A stretch of 62,386 nucleotides of DNA. It comes from Lutibacter sp. (GTDB lineage: Bacteria; Bacteroidota; Bacteroidia; Flavobacteriales; Flavobacteriaceae). The position numbers were made by a program, and so were the translations under genes. Every line of letters begins with the position of its first letter. The stretch's first letter is position 1. This document shows, piece after piece, positions 13,936-22,431 of this stretch. Below the pieces are notes generated by a model. That model made no database searches and was not told the DNA's origin. It saw nothing but the letters and a program-made list of their open reading frames with translations. The stretch spans positions 8,048 through 70,433 of the forward strand of contig DAIDMK010000012.1 in assembly GCA_027449025.1 (NCBI GenBank). The letters run 5' to 3'.

Positions 13936-14928
13936 ATGTTTGATTGGATCCAACATTTGGCGGATTGGCTAATTTATTCGGTTTTCAATATTGATGCCGA
14001 TACCCATTTGGGAATTGCCTTAAACTTCTTCGTTTATGATACCTTAAAGATTTTATTGCTGCTGTTTGTCATTGTTTTCTTAATGGGCATTGTAAACACC
14101 TACTTTCCTATCGAAAAATTAAAAAATTACCTCAACCGTAAAAAATTGTATGGTTTGGAGTACTTTTTCGCTTCCATATTTGGGGCAATTACCCCATTTT
14201 GCTCGTGTTCTTCTGTTCCATTGTTCATTGGTTTTGTGCAGGGAGGCATTCCGCTGGGCGTCACTTTTGCATTTCTCATCACTTCGCCCTTGGTAAATGA
14301 AGTTGCCATCGCTATGTTTTTGGGTATGTTCGGCTTAAAAGCCACCTTGATTTATGCCAGTTCAGGAATTTTATTGGGAACTATTGGCGGCTGGCTATTG
14401 GGCAAATTTAATTTGGAACCATTGTTATCAGATTGGGTGAAACAAATTATGGCCAAATCGCAAGCTTCTTCTGATGCATATATAGAAGAAAAAAGAACCT
14501 TCAAACAACGGCTTCCGGAAATTACCAGAAGCGCCTGGGATATTGTAAGAGGCGTGTTAATTTATGTGATTATCGGTATTGCCATTGGTGCTGCAATGCA
14601 CGGCTATGTGCCCGAAAATTTCTTTGCCAAATACTTGGGAAGCGGCGCTTGGTGGACTGTTCCGTTAGCCGTTATTGTAGCAGTGCCTATGTATGCAAAT
14701 GCTGCAGGAATTGTTCCTGTAATTCAGGTGTTTGTGGCAAAAGGTGTTCCAATCGGAACTGCCATTGCCTTTATGATGGCCACGGTCGGACTTTCTTTAC
14801 CTGAAGCAACGCTATTGAAAAAAGTGATGACATGGAAGTTAATTGCCATTTTCTTTTCCGTAGTGACGGTTTTTATCATCCTTTCCGGATATTTATTTAA
14901 TATTTTATTGGTCTCATTCGTTAGTTAA
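13936..14928 (+). CDS. arsP: ArsP/SO_0444-type permease (DUF318)
   Basis: A 330-residue membrane protein with about eight spans. The motif PFCSCSSVPLF in the first half and SPLVNEVA are the signatures of the permease family PF03773, which includes ArsP (efflux of trivalent organoarsenicals) and SO_0444-type metal permeases. The second half repeats the arrangement (VPMYANAAGIVPVI). The adjacent cysteines CSC are the presumed substrate-binding thiols. The substrate here is inferred from neighbouring ars genes; another thiophilic substrate is possible. Its stop lies at the left boundary of the IS200-type insertion. Confidence 0.8.
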   Translation: MFDWIQHLADWLIYSVFNIDADTHLGIALNFFVYDTLKILLLLFVIVFLMGIVNTYFPIEKLKNYLNRKKLYGLEYFFASIFGAITPFCSCSSVPLFIGFVQGGIPLGVTFAFLITSPLVNEVAIAMFLGMFGLKATLIYASSGILLGTIGGWLLGKFNLEPLLSDWVKQIMAKSQASSDAYIEEKRTFKQRLPEITRSAWDIVRGVLIYVIIGIAIGAAMHGYVPENFFAKYLGSGAWWTVPLAVIVAVPMYANAAGIVPVIQVFVAKGVPIGTAIAFMMATVGLSLPEATLLKKVMTWKLIAIFFSVVTVFIILSGYLFNILLVSFVS

Positions 14929-14930
14929 AA

Positions 14931-15473
14931 CTATGCACTTTTAGTGCAAGACTTTCAGTTGCTACCCACTTTTGTATCTTTGAGTTATGAAAGAACAAAG
15001 ACGAATGGGTCATACTGTTTCTTGGTTGACAGTACATATAGTTTGGGTTACAAAATATCGTTATCATGTTCTCAAAGGCGACATTCAAGTAAGATGTCGA
15101 GATTTGATAAAGCAGATTTGTGATTCTGAAGATATTCGAATTCTTAAAGGCGTAATAAGTAAAGACCATGTGCATATCCATATTGAGTATCGACCATCTC
15201 AAAACATTAGTGCAATAGTAAAACGACTTAAAGGAAGAACATCCCGACGACTTCAAGAAGAATATCCAGAATTGGGTAAACGTTATTGGGGTCGCCATTT
15301 TTGGGCAATAGGTTATGGATGTTGGAGTACAGGAAACATAACAGATGAAATGGTTCAAGATTATCTTGAGCATCATAGAAATCCATCTAATAAAGATAGT
15401 GATGATAATATTATTTTGGAATAAGAATTTCATTCTTCATAGAAACCTATGGACTTGCAGTCCATAGTGGTTT
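14931..15473 (+). mobile_element. IS200/IS605-type insertion sequence (tnpA only)
   Basis: A single TnpA gene with subterminal hairpins: left GCACT-TTT-AGTGC (about 14935-14947) and right CTATGGACT-TGC-AGTCCATAG (15447-15467, perfect 9-bp stem). The string TTAGTTAA occurs just outside both ends (14921-14928 and 15472-15479). IS200 elements insert next to a short target without duplicating it. The element separates arsP from the next thioredoxin gene without breaking a frame. Outer ends are approximate. Confidence 0.8.
14987..15424 (+). CDS. tnpA: IS200/IS605-family transposase TnpA
   Basis: A 145-residue Y1 transposase. The HUH motif is DHVHIHI and the catalytic tyrosine lies in MVQDYLEHH. 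Other conserved pieces are HIVWVTKYRYHVL and YWGRHFWAIGY. Length and motifs are complete, so it should be active. A decayed relative lies at 55084-55483. Confidence 0.95.
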   Translation: MKEQRRMGHTVSWLTVHIVWVTKYRYHVLKGDIQVRCRDLIKQICDSEDIRILKGVISKDHVHIHIEYRPSQNISAIVKRLKGRTSRRLQEEYPELGKRYWGRHFWAIGYGCWSTGNITDEMVQDYLEHHRNPSNKDSDDNIILE

Positions 15474-15552
15474 AGTTAATATTTTATTATGAAATAAGCA
15501 TTAAAAAACGCGATGCAAATACCAATGAACCTAAGCAAATTACATACAACCA

Positions 15553-15981
15553 ATGAAAAATAATAAGAATCTACCTATGAAAAATCAATTAATGAAAACA
15601 CTAACCTTATCCCTTTTTATTTTTTCAGTTGCAACCTTGTTTATGGGTTGCAATGGCAATGCCCAAAGTAAATCCAAATCAGTGGCTACCGTTGAAAAAA
15701 CCTATAAAGTAACTTTTTATGAATTAGGTTCCGTGCGCTGCATTCCGTGCCAACAAATGCAACCCGTTTTAAAATCTATTGAAGAAAAATACAAAGACCA
15801 GGTAAAGGTTATTTTTTACGATGTTTGGACACCGGAAGGAAAAGAAGCCGCAAAAAAATTCACTTTTGATGCCATTCCTACCCAAATCTTTTTAGATGAA
15901 AACGGAAAAGAATTTTTTAGGCACGTTGGTTTTTTTCCTGAAGATGAACTGATCAAAGTTTTACAACAAAAAGGCATTTAA
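15553..15981 (+). CDS. Thioredoxin-family lipoprotein
   Basis: Up to 142 residues; ATGs at 15553, 15577 and 15592 are all possible, and the later ones give a more normal signal peptide. A lipobox LFMGC predicts a lipid-anchored periplasmic protein. The thioredoxin fold follows with the motif RCIPCQQM and the cis-Pro segment DAIPTQIFLDENGKE. It may reduce periplasmic partners in this metal cluster, such as the exported rhodanese; that is inference. Confidence 0.85.
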   Translation: MKNNKNLPMKNQLMKTLTLSLFIFSVATLFMGCNGNAQSKSKSVATVEKTYKVTFYELGSVRCIPCQQMQPVLKSIEEKYKDQVKVIFYDVWTPEGKEAAKKFTFDAIPTQIFLDENGKEFFRHVGFFPEDELIKVLQQKGI

Positions 15982-15999
15982 TAATTAGCAATTTAAACA

Positions 16000-16893
16000 T
16001 TGGAACACAACCACAGTCATACAATCAGCAATCCAAACGATATTAATCGCTCATTTATGATTGGTATTGCATTGAATATCATTTATGTGATTGTTGAAAT
16101 AATTTACGGATTTCAACAAAATTCCACTTCCTTGCTTTCTGATGCAGCGCACAATGTGGGCGATATTTCCGGACTTCTTTTAGCCTTTTTGGCTTTTCGG
16201 TTAATGAAAATAAAAGCGAATACTACATTTACCTATGGCTACAAAAAAGGGTCTATTGTTGCTTCTTTTATCAATTCGGTTTTATTGGCATTTGCCATTG
16301 GCGCCATTGCCTGGGAAGGTGTCCATAAAATAATGAATCCAAGTCCGCTTAGCGGCACCGTAATTATGTGGGTGGCAGGGATTGGCGTGATCATCAATTT
16401 TATTTCAGCAATGCTTTTTAAGAAAAACCATCAAAGCGACCTCAACATTAAAGCCGCTTACTGGCACTTAATGGCTGACGCTATGGTTTCGCTGGGCGTT
16501 GTGGTTAGCGGAATATTGATCCACTATTTTCATTGGTATGCGTTGGACGGAATTACGGCAATTATCATTGCATTTGTGGTTTTATTCAGTACCTGGCGTT
16601 TATTTAAAGACAGTGCGATTGCTATGCTGGATGGCGTTCCTGCATCGGTTGATTCCATTGAAATTAAAGAACATTTAATGGGCGTAAAAGGCGTGAAAGA
16701 TGTTCATCATATGCATATTTGGGGCCTGAGCACCAGTGAGAATTCAATCACTGCGCATATTCAAATTGAAGACCCAAATCAGCTTCCCGAAATAAAAAAG
16801 ATGCTAAAAAAGGAATTGGAAGAACACAACATAAAACACAGCACTTTAGAATTTGAGTATGAATCAGAAAACTGTAAGGAAACAAAAATATAA
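16000..16893 (+). CDS. czcD: Cation diffusion facilitator (CzcD-like)
   Basis: A 297-residue transporter with six membrane spans and a cytoplasmic C-terminal domain. The His-rich start EHNHSHT favours the TTG at 16000. Metal-site motifs are SLLSDAAHNVGD (span II) and WHLMADAMVSLGV (span V), the HDxxD/HxxxD arrangement typical of zinc/cadmium exporters. The C-terminal domain (VKDVHHMHIWGL) matches CzcD. Exports divalent metals by proton antiport. It lies 18 nt after the thioredoxin gene. Confidence 0.9.
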   Translation: MEHNHSHTISNPNDINRSFMIGIALNIIYVIVEIIYGFQQNSTSLLSDAAHNVGDISGLLLAFLAFRLMKIKANTTFTYGYKKGSIVASFINSVLLAFAIGAIAWEGVHKIMNPSPLSGTVIMWVAGIGVIINFISAMLFKKNHQSDLNIKAAYWHLMADAMVSLGVVVSGILIHYFHWYALDGITAIIIAFVVLFSTWRLFKDSAIAMLDGVPASVDSIEIKEHLMGVKGVKDVHHMHIWGLSTSENSITAHIQIEDPNQLPEIKKMLKKELEEHNIKHSTLEFEYESENCKETKI

Positions 16894-16894
16894 G

Positions 16895-16985
16895 ATGAAA
16901 CGAGCCATAACAAATTTTGATACACACAGCAATGATTAATGGCGAACAGCATCTGTACCAATAAAAAATAAAATATAAACAGATG
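16895..16985 (+). repeat. 88-bp dispersed repeat, copy A, ending at a start codon
   Basis: The stretch from ATGAAACGAGC to the ATGAAA that starts the DinB-like gene closely matches 46728-46817. Shared blocks include ACAAATTTTGATACA and AATGGCGAACAGCATCTGT. Both copies begin and end with ATGAAA, and the end is the start codon of an unrelated gene. Confidence 0.75.
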
Positions 16986-17441
16986 AAAACAAAAACACAA
17001 CTTTTCCTTGAACTTTGGCTGGAAGCTCGTACACGGTTTACCAACCAATTGGCAACTATTTCGGAAACAGATTTAAAAAAGAAATTACATCCTTCGCAAA
17101 ATTCTGTCGGATTTTTAATACGACATATTGGTGAAGTGGAATTGCTTTTTGCAAAAAATGTTTTTGGTGCAAACGATGTGAAAATTTCTGCCAAAACGGT
17201 GATAGAAAAGAAAGATAGTGGAGAGTGGACAAACATTCAGGAATTACAAGATTTTGTTGTTTTTTCTTTTGAAAAGTTACAGTCAATTATTGAAAAACAA
17301 ACGGATGCCGATTGGGAAACTACCATCACCACTAAAGAATTTGGCACTAAAACCAAAGCCGAGGCTTTTGGCAGAATAGTGTCGCATACCGCATATCACG
17401 CCGGTCAAATGGCTATTATCAATAAATATGGAACAAATTAA
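16983..17441 (+). CDS. DinB-family (four-helix) metalloprotein
   Basis: A 152-residue protein of the DinB/DUF664-like superfamily, whose members include thiol-dependent transferases. Metal-ligand histidines are expected in LIRHIGEVE and in HTAYHAGQM, where the HxxxH pattern is present. The function is not determinable from sequence. Its start codon is the right end of the 88-bp repeat, so its native promoter and leader may have been replaced. Confidence 0.8.
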   Translation: MKTKTQLFLELWLEARTRFTNQLATISETDLKKKLHPSQNSVGFLIRHIGEVELLFAKNVFGANDVKISAKTVIEKKDSGEWTNIQELQDFVVFSFEKLQSIIEKQTDADWETTITTKEFGTKTKAEAFGRIVSHTAYHAGQMAIINKYGTN

Positions 17442-17475
17442 AATCAGATAAATCAATAATTAAATTTTAAACAAC

Positions 17476-17892
17476 ATGACAAGAATTATTTTTATATAAG
17501 TTTTAGCAGCTGTATTGTTGTTGTTTGTTTCTTGCAATGGAAACAAACAAACAGAGACAACTGCTGAAAAAAGCAATGCAACAGCAGAAATTCAAGTGAT
17601 TCAATTTCACTCTGAACACCGTTGTGTAACCTGCAATAAAATCGAAGAACTGACAAAAATTGCTTTAAAAAAATATCCAAATGTTTCGTTTACTTTGGTG
17701 AATGCCGATGATAAAAAAAACGAAGAATTATGCACCCAATTTGAGGCTTTCGGAAGCGCATTGTATTTATACAACACCAAAACCAAAAAAATCAAGAATT
17801 TATCCCATATGGCTTTTATGAATGCAGGGAGCAACCCGGATAAATTCATCACGGAATTTAATAATAATATGGACGCTTTCTTAAAATTATAG
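17476..17892 (+). pseudogene. arsF: ArsF-family thioredoxin-like lipoprotein gene with a stop in its signal peptide
   Basis: From the ATG at 17476 the frame reads MTRIIFI, then TAA (17497-17499), then VLAAVLLLFVSCNGN and a full domain to 17892. The joined sequence is a classic lipoprotein signal peptide, so the TAA is a nonsense mutation. A TTG at 17515 could restart but leaves almost no signal peptide. The domain has RCVTCNKIE, the CxxC of ArsF-type proteins (partner of ArsE and ArsG in the ArsEFG nitroarsenical system), and VSFTLVNADD. It is 1 nt upstream of the ArsG-like gene. Either a pseudogene, a recoded start, or a sequencing error. Confidence 0.65.
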
Positions 17893-17893
17893 T

Positions 17894-18601
17894 ATGGAGT
17901 GGTTAACTGAACTGGCGCAAAATAATGATTTACCGCTTTTGGCCGCTTTTGCATTGGGATTATTGACTGCCGTTAGCCCGTGCCCGTTGGCAACCAATAT
18001 CACGGCAACAGCATATATTGCCAAAACAATCAGCAGCAAATCCAAAGTAATACTAAGCGGATTACTCTACACTTTCGGCAGGATGTTTTCCTATACCACC
18101 ATTGGAGCATTGATTTATTTTGGCTTGAGTAAATTCCAACTGGCGAAATTATTTCAGGGAAACGGCGAAAAATTTATTGGTCCTGTAATGATTATTATTG
18201 GTTTAATAATGCTCGATGTGATCAAATTGAATTTTTTGTCTAAAGGAAATATGACGGATAAACTTTCCGAAAAATTCAAGGACAAAGGGCTTTTGGGTTC
18301 CTTTCTTATGGGAGCGCTGTTTGCTTTGGCATTTTGCCCGTATAGTGGTGCCTTGTTTTTCGGAATGCTGATTCCAATGACACTTGCTTCAGAGGCTGGG
18401 TTGGCTATTCCGATTGTATTTTCGTTGGGAACTGGTTTGCCCGTATTGATTTTTGCGTTTATCATCGCTTTCAGTATCGAAAAATTGGGCAGGTATTTTA
18501 AAGCGATAACCAAAATCGAAAAAGTAATGCGCGTAGTTGCCGGACTTACTTTTATCATTACCGGATTGTATTACATCAATATTTATTTTAAATTGATTTA
18601 G
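17894..18601 (+). CDS. arsG: ArsG-family membrane protein (CcdA/DsbD-type)
   Basis: A 235-residue protein with six membrane spans of the CcdA/DsbD transmembrane type: ALGLLTAVSPCPLATN near the N-terminus and ALAFCPYSGALFF in the second half, the two Pro-Cys-Pro-type positions that form the redox pair. ArsG proteins were described as aromatic arsenical efflux permeases that occur with ArsF. The family name comes from context and length; a generic cytochrome-c-type thiol transporter is the alternative. It ends the first part of the metal run before the second arsR. Confidence 0.75.
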   Translation: MEWLTELAQNNDLPLLAAFALGLLTAVSPCPLATNITATAYIAKTISSKSKVILSGLLYTFGRMFSYTTIGALIYFGLSKFQLAKLFQGNGEKFIGPVMIIIGLIMLDVIKLNFLSKGNMTDKLSEKFKDKGLLGSFLMGALFALAFCPYSGALFFGMLIPMTLASEAGLAIPIVFSLGTGLPVLIFAFIIAFSIEKLGRYFKAITKIEKVMRVVAGLTFIITGLYYINIYFKLI

Positions 18602-18636
18602 GCTACTTTAAATAATTGTTAAGTCTTGAAAAATGT

Positions 18637-18667
18637 TTTGTCTGTTTCAATATTAATCGTAATATTG
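18637..18667 (+). promoter_or_regulatory. Bacteroidetes-type promoter of the second arsR operon
   Basis: TTTG (18637-18640), a 19-nt spacer and TAATATTG (18660-18667) fit TTTG-N19-TAnnTTTG with one mismatch. The AT-rich dyad around ATCGTAATATTGCAATAT overlaps the -7 box and may be the ArsR operator. Start of transcription would lie about 10-15 nt before the ATG at 18686. Confidence 0.65.
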
Positions 18668-18685
18668 CAATATATAAATAACTCA

Positions 18686-19018
18686 ATGGGCGCAACAAAA
18701 ACAGACAGCTTTTCAGACCGGCAAAATGAACTTGCTATTTTAGCAAAAGCTTTGGGGCATCCTGCTCGAATCGCTATTATCGAATTTTTACTTAAAGTAG
18801 AAACCTGCATTTGCGGCGATATCGTAAACGAATTGCCATTAGCACAACCCACCGTTTCACAACACTTAAAGGAATTGAAGAATGCAGGCCTGATAAAGGG
18901 GAACTTTGAAGGAACTTCAATTTGCTATTGCATCAACGAACCGGGGTTCGAAAAAATAAAAGACTTTTTCCAAGATGTTATAAATCATTTGGAAAAAAAG
19001 AAAAACGAATGTTGTTAA
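18686..19018 (+). CDS. arsR: ArsR-family arsenite-responsive repressor
   Basis: About 110 residues from the ATG at 18686; the frame is open to a TTG at 18626, but that lies upstream of the promoter boxes. Winged helix with [19 protein letters not shown], the metal-site cysteines in TCICGDIV and the recognition helix [16 protein letters not shown]. The end NECC adds another Cys pair. It heads the arsR-DUF6428-arsC-acr3 gene set. Confidence 0.9.
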   Translation: MGATKTDSFSDRQNELAILAKALGHPARIAIIEFLLKVETCICGDIVNELPLAQPTVSQHLKELKNAGLIKGNFEGTSICYCINEPGFEKIKDFFQDVINHLEKKKNECC

Positions 19019-19035
19019 AAGAATATCTTAAGATT

Positions 19036-19506
19036 ATGAAACTATCTCAAGTAAAAAATATACTGAAAACGTTAGAAACAGTAAACTTCAACTTGCCTGA
19101 CGGAACCGCTGTCCCGGAACATTTTCACGTTACCGAAGTAGGTTTAATAACCAAAAACTTCATCGATTGCGGTGGAACAGTTCGGAAAGAGACCGTGGTG
19201 AATTTCCAGTTATGGGATGCCAATGATTTCGAACACCGTTTAAAACCTCAAAAATTACTAAACATCATCGAATTGTCTGAAAAAGTCTTGGGAATAGGGG
19301 ATTTCGAAATTGAAGTGGAGTTCCAAGGCACAACCATTGGAAAGTATGACTTAGATTTTGACGGACACGATTTTACTCTTGTAAACAAGAAAACTGCTTG
19401 TTTGGCCCAGGATCAATGTGGTATTCCATCAGAAAAACCGAAAGTAAGATTATCAGATATGAATAACGAACCAAGCTGCTGTAATCCCGGAGGAGGCTGT
19501 TGCTAG
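19036..19506 (+). CDS. DUF6428-family protein of arsenic clusters
   Basis: 156 residues from the ATG at 19036, 17 nt after arsR. Known as a conserved companion of arsR and arsC in Bacteroidetes; its role is not known. Visible features: ETVNFNLPDGTAVPEHFHVTEVG at the start, a beta-rich middle (FEIEVEFQG), and a tail with SCCNPGGGCC. The HFHV pair and the cysteine tail suggest metal or metalloid binding. No signal peptide. Confidence 0.75.
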   Translation: MKLSQVKNILKTLETVNFNLPDGTAVPEHFHVTEVGLITKNFIDCGGTVRKETVVNFQLWDANDFEHRLKPQKLLNIIELSEKVLGIGDFEIEVEFQGTTIGKYDLDFDGHDFTLVNKKTACLAQDQCGIPSEKPKVRLSDMNNEPSCCNPGGGCC

Positions 19507-19534
19507 GCTATTAATTTTAAAACAAAAAACAAAA

Positions 19535-20167
19535 ATGACTTCAACCAAGCCAACCCTTTTTCAGGAAATCGAAAAAGTAATCAGTACTTTTAATTTTGAA
19601 ACTATTTCAGGAGAACGTAGAAACATCTTACAACCCTTAATCGATTTTATTCAAGCCAAAGTAGCCAGCAACCAAGAAGTAAGACTTAACTTAATTTGTA
19701 CGCACAATTCAAGAAGAAGTCATTTGTCTCAAGTTTGGGCACAAACAGCGGCAGCATTTTATGATCTTAAAAATGTATTCTGTTATTCAGGAGGCACAGA
19801 AGCTACAGCGATGTTTCCAATGGCTGCCAAAACACTGGCAAAACAAGGCTTTCAAATCAGGACCCTTGCAGAAGGAAACAACCCTGTCTACACTATTAAA
19901 TACAGTGAAAACGAACATCCAATTATTGGTTTTTCAAAAACTTTTGATGACCCCTTTAATCCAGATAGCGAGTTTGCGGCGATTATGACTTGTTCGTCTG
20001 CCGATCAAGGTTGTCCTTTTATTCCTGGAGCTGAAAAGCGTATTCCGATTACTTTTGAAGATCCTAAAGCATTTGATAATACCCCGCAACAGGCTGAAAA
20101 ATATGAAGAGAGAAGTTTGCAAATAGCAACAGAAATGTTTTATGTTTTTTCAAAAATAAAAATATAA
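19535..20167 (+). CDS. arsC: Arsenate reductase, low-molecular-weight phosphatase type
   Basis: A 210-residue protein with the phosphate-binding loop CTHNSRRS (CxxNSxRS) and the distal Cys pair region TCSSADQGCPFIPG. The family reduces arsenate to arsenite using a Cys cascade, with thioredoxin or a related thiol donor. It is longer at the N-terminus than Staphylococcus ArsC, as in Bacteroidetes. The product arsenite would be exported by the ACR3 protein two genes later; the gap between them now holds a decayed gene. Confidence 0.88.
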   Translation: MTSTKPTLFQEIEKVISTFNFETISGERRNILQPLIDFIQAKVASNQEVRLNLICTHNSRRSHLSQVWAQTAAAFYDLKNVFCYSGGTEATAMFPMAAKTLAKQGFQIRTLAEGNNPVYTIKYSENEHPIIGFSKTFDDPFNPDSEFAAIMTCSSADQGCPFIPGAEKRIPITFEDPKAFDNTPQQAEKYEERSLQIATEMFYVFSKIKI

Positions 20168-20280
20168 TGGATTTTAAATGTTGAATTATGAATGTTGAAT
20201 TATTAAAAAATTGATAGTTTGATTTAAAATTATAATTTAACATCCAAAATTTAGAATTCAACATTTATTAAAAAACTGCT

Positions 20281-20528
20281 ATGAAAGAAAATATTATACA
20301 AGAAAAAAGTTTTGATTTTGCGTTATTAACAATTGAAATTTACATAAAAATGAAACTTCAAAATGAATAGGTACTCTCAAAGCAACTTCTAAGATCAGGA
20401 ACAAGTATTGGCTTAGGTTAATTGACAAAAGTAATATCGTTCAAATTGATGTTTCTAAACCGCTCATCGAAATTGAATCAATCATAAATATTTTAACTAA
20501 AATTGTAAAAACAAGTCAAGAAAATTAA
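20281..20528 (+). pseudogene. Decayed four-helix-bundle (S23-like) protein gene
   Basis: Begins MKENIIQEKSFDFALL, continues to an in-frame TAG at 20368-20370, then VLSKQLLRSGTSIG, the hallmark of four-helix-bundle (23S rRNA intervening-sequence type) proteins. After TSIG the middle helices are missing and the sequence resumes in another frame as WLRLIDKSNIVQIDV and ends with TAA at 20526-20528. So there is one nonsense mutation and an internal deletion. It sits between arsC and acr3, surrounded by AT-rich direct and inverted repeats (AATGTTGAATT / AATTCAACATT). Confidence 0.7.
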
Positions 20529-20601
20529 TTGACTGAATTTTTAAATAAAAATTCAAAATTTAAAATCCAACATTTAAAATTAATAGCGTTTAACAATAAT
20601 T

Positions 20602-21633
20602 ATGAAAAAACTAAGCTTCCTCGATAGTTACCTAACCTTATGGATATTTATTGCCATGGCCATTGGTGTGGCAATCGGCTATTTTGTACCGTCATTTCCA
20701 ACATTAATAGATTCATTCAGCAGCGGAACCACCAACATTCCAATTGCCATTGGTTTGATTGTGATGATGTATCCGCCATTGGCAAAAGTGAATTATGCCT
20801 TGTTGCCAAAAGTATTTAAAAATGTAAAAATCCTGACCATTTCGTTGGTCTTAAACTGGATTATTGGTCCGGTTTTGATGTTTGTGCTGGCTTTTGCCTT
20901 TTTGCAGGATTACCCCGAATATATGGTGGGTTTAATTTTAATTGGTTTGGCGCGTTGCATTGCGATGGTGCTGGTTTGGAACGATTTGGCCGAAGGAAGC
21001 AGCGAATATGGTGCCGGTTTGGTGGCTTTAAACAGCATTTTTCAGGTATTTGCCTATAGTTTTTATGCCTGGCTTTTTATCACGGTACTTCCGCCATATT
21101 TTGGTTTTGAAGGTGCCATTGTTGATATTTCCATTGCAACAATAGCCGAAAGTGTGGCTATTTATTTGGGAATACCTTTTGTGATGGGAATTTTAAGCAG
21201 GTTCTTTTTGGTAAAAATAAAAGGCGAAGATTGGTACAACAAAAAATTTATCCCAACCATTTCTCCGCTAACCTTAATTGCCTTATTATTTACCATTGTG
21301 GTGATGTTTTCCCTAAAAGGCGAATTGATTGTTGAAATCCCTATGGATGTGCTGATTATCGCCGTTCCATTGCTTATTTATTTTACCATGATGTTCCTTA
21401 TCGGTTTCTTTGTCACCAAAGCAATGGGCGCCACTTACGATAAAACCGCAGCGGTTGCTTTTACGGCTGCAGGAAACAATTTTGAATTGGCCATCGCGGT
21501 GGCGATAGCGGTGTTCGGGCTGAATTCCGGACAAGCATTTGCCGGTGTTGTCGGACCTTTGGTGGAAGTGCCTGCCTTAATTTTTTTGGTAAGAGTTTCT
21601 TTTTGGCTGAAGAAAAAATACTATACCAATTAA
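20602..21633 (+). CDS. acr3: ACR3-family arsenite efflux transporter
   Basis: A 343-residue protein with ten predicted membrane spans. The family motif [16 protein letters not shown] contains the essential conserved Cys of ACR3 proteins. Other conserved segments are YPPLAKVNY and [19 protein letters not shown]. It exports arsenite from the cell using the membrane potential. It completes the arsR-arsC-acr3 resistance unit. Often called arsB in Bacteroidetes genomes, though it is unrelated to E. coli ArsB. Confidence 0.93.
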   Translation: MKKLSFLDSYLTLWIFIAMAIGVAIGYFVPSFPTLIDSFSSGTTNIPIAIGLIVMMYPPLAKVNYALLPKVFKNVKILTISLVLNWIIGPVLMFVLAFAFLQDYPEYMVGLILIGLARCIAMVLVWNDLAEGSSEYGAGLVALNSIFQVFAYSFYAWLFITVLPPYFGFEGAIVDISIATIAESVAIYLGIPFVMGILSRFFLVKIKGEDWYNKKFIPTISPLTLIALLFTIVVMFSLKGELIVEIPMDVLIIAVPLLIYFTMMFLIGFFVTKAMGATYDKTAAVAFTAAGNNFELAIAVAIAVFGLNSGQAFAGVVGPLVEVPALIFLVRVSFWLKKKYYTN

Positions 21634-21677
21634 CGCTTCAGCAATAAATACAAAATTAGCGACTACAAATTCTTGAC

Positions 21678-21702
21678 AAAAAAGCGGCACTCCCGCTTTT
21701 TT
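21678..21702 (+). terminator. Rho-independent terminator after acr3
   Basis: AAAAAAGCGG / CCGCTTTTTT, a perfect 10-bp stem with a 5-nt loop (CACTC). The T-run follows the GC part, 45 nt after the acr3 stop. Confidence 0.85.
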
Positions 21703-21735
21703 GCGGTTAATTCATCTCCAACTGTATTCCATCCC

Positions 21736-21769
21736 TCCTGAACTTGTTTCTCCTGAACTTGTTTCAGGA
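21736..21769 (+). repeat. Tandem short repeats with REP-like dyad
   Basis: TCCTGAACTTGTTTC occurs twice back to back (21736-21750, 21751-21765), and the second copy continues to AGGA, forming the dyad TCCTGAA / TTTCAGGA. It is the same family as 3618-3638. Confidence 0.7.
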
Positions 21770-21835
21770 CCTTATGAATTAATATTAATATAAAACTGCA
21801 TACAGCATCCAATTCCGCCAAATATGAGCTTTAAA

Positions 21836-21860
21836 AACTTGTCCTGAGCGGAGCCGAAGG
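21836..21860 (+). repeat. Dispersed TGAGCG-type repeat copy
   Basis: ACTTGTCCTGAGCGGAGCCGAAGGG is related to the repeat inside moeA (3254-3273). It lies in the 410-nt gene-free gap between acr3 and the efflux genes; the rest of that gap, apart from the terminator and short repeats, shows nothing else. Confidence 0.6.
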
Positions 21861-22031
21861 GAGTCTGCGCTTATTTTTTGCCTTTGCCCTCTTATATTTG
21901 CTTCAATACAAGCTATGACCCATAGCTGTTGAGAGCGTCCAGAACTTGTCCTTAGTAGTATTTTTTTCAAAAAGAATCCAGCGTGCTGAATACCCTAAGA
22001 TCTTTGCAACACCATTGCATAAATTTATTTG

Positions 22032-22039
22032 TATATTTG
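22032..22039 (+). promoter_or_regulatory. Candidate -7 box directly before the DUF6660-like gene
   Basis: TATATTTG matches TAnnTTTG and lies 4 nt before the GTG at 22044, so the transcript could be leaderless or nearly so. No -33 box is found at the ideal distance (TTTG at 22003 gives a 25-nt spacer). Confidence 0.35.
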
Positions 22040-22043
22040 AGCC

Positions 22044-22358
22044 GTGAAAATTATAGCAATCATCATATCCATTATTACCATCTCTTTTTCAGCACTGCCC
22101 TGTGATGATGAAGCGGTTATTGGCGCACAACAAGCTGCTGTAATTTCTCAAGGTGCTGATTTTGACAATAATGCCCATATTGATTTATGTTCTCCCTTTT
22201 GCTCTTGTGCTTGTTGCACTATCAGCATTTCAGAACCGACAAATCTGACAGAAATTCTAATTTCTCCAATAATTCCTGCGAAAGAATTGGGCACCCATTA
22301 CGAGTTGTCCTTCTTCAATAATTACTTTTCTACAATAGACCAGCCGCCCCAGGTTTAA
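22044..22358 (+). CDS. Small exported protein preceding the CusA gene (DUF6660-like)
   Basis: A 104-residue protein with GTG start and a signal peptide (MKIIAIIISIITISFSA), then CDDEAVIGAQQ and a cysteine cluster CSPFCSCACC in the middle. Such small Cys-rich periplasmic proteins are found upstream of CusA genes in Bacteroidetes. A periplasmic metal-binding or sensing role is plausible but unproven. The 3-prime end lies 73 nt before the efflux pump gene. Confidence 0.7.
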   Translation: MKIIAIIISIITISFSALPCDDEAVIGAQQAAVISQGADFDNNAHIDLCSPFCSCACCTISISEPTNLTEILISPIIPAKELGTHYELSFFNNYFSTIDQPPQV

Positions 22359-22431
22359 CTTATAAATACGTTTTTAAGCACCGACATTTTGTTGGTGATT
22401 ACACATTTTTATAACTTAAACATCTCATAAA

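Noticed and set aside
14921-15433. Minus-strand frame overlapping the IS200 transposase
   Set aside because: It lies opposite the well-supported TnpA gene and reads as low-quality sequence (MKFLFQNNIIITIF...).
21785-21970. Minus-strand 61-residue frame in the gap after acr3
   Set aside because: Its middle (ADSLRLRSGQVF) is simply the translation of a dispersed repeat; no protein-like features.
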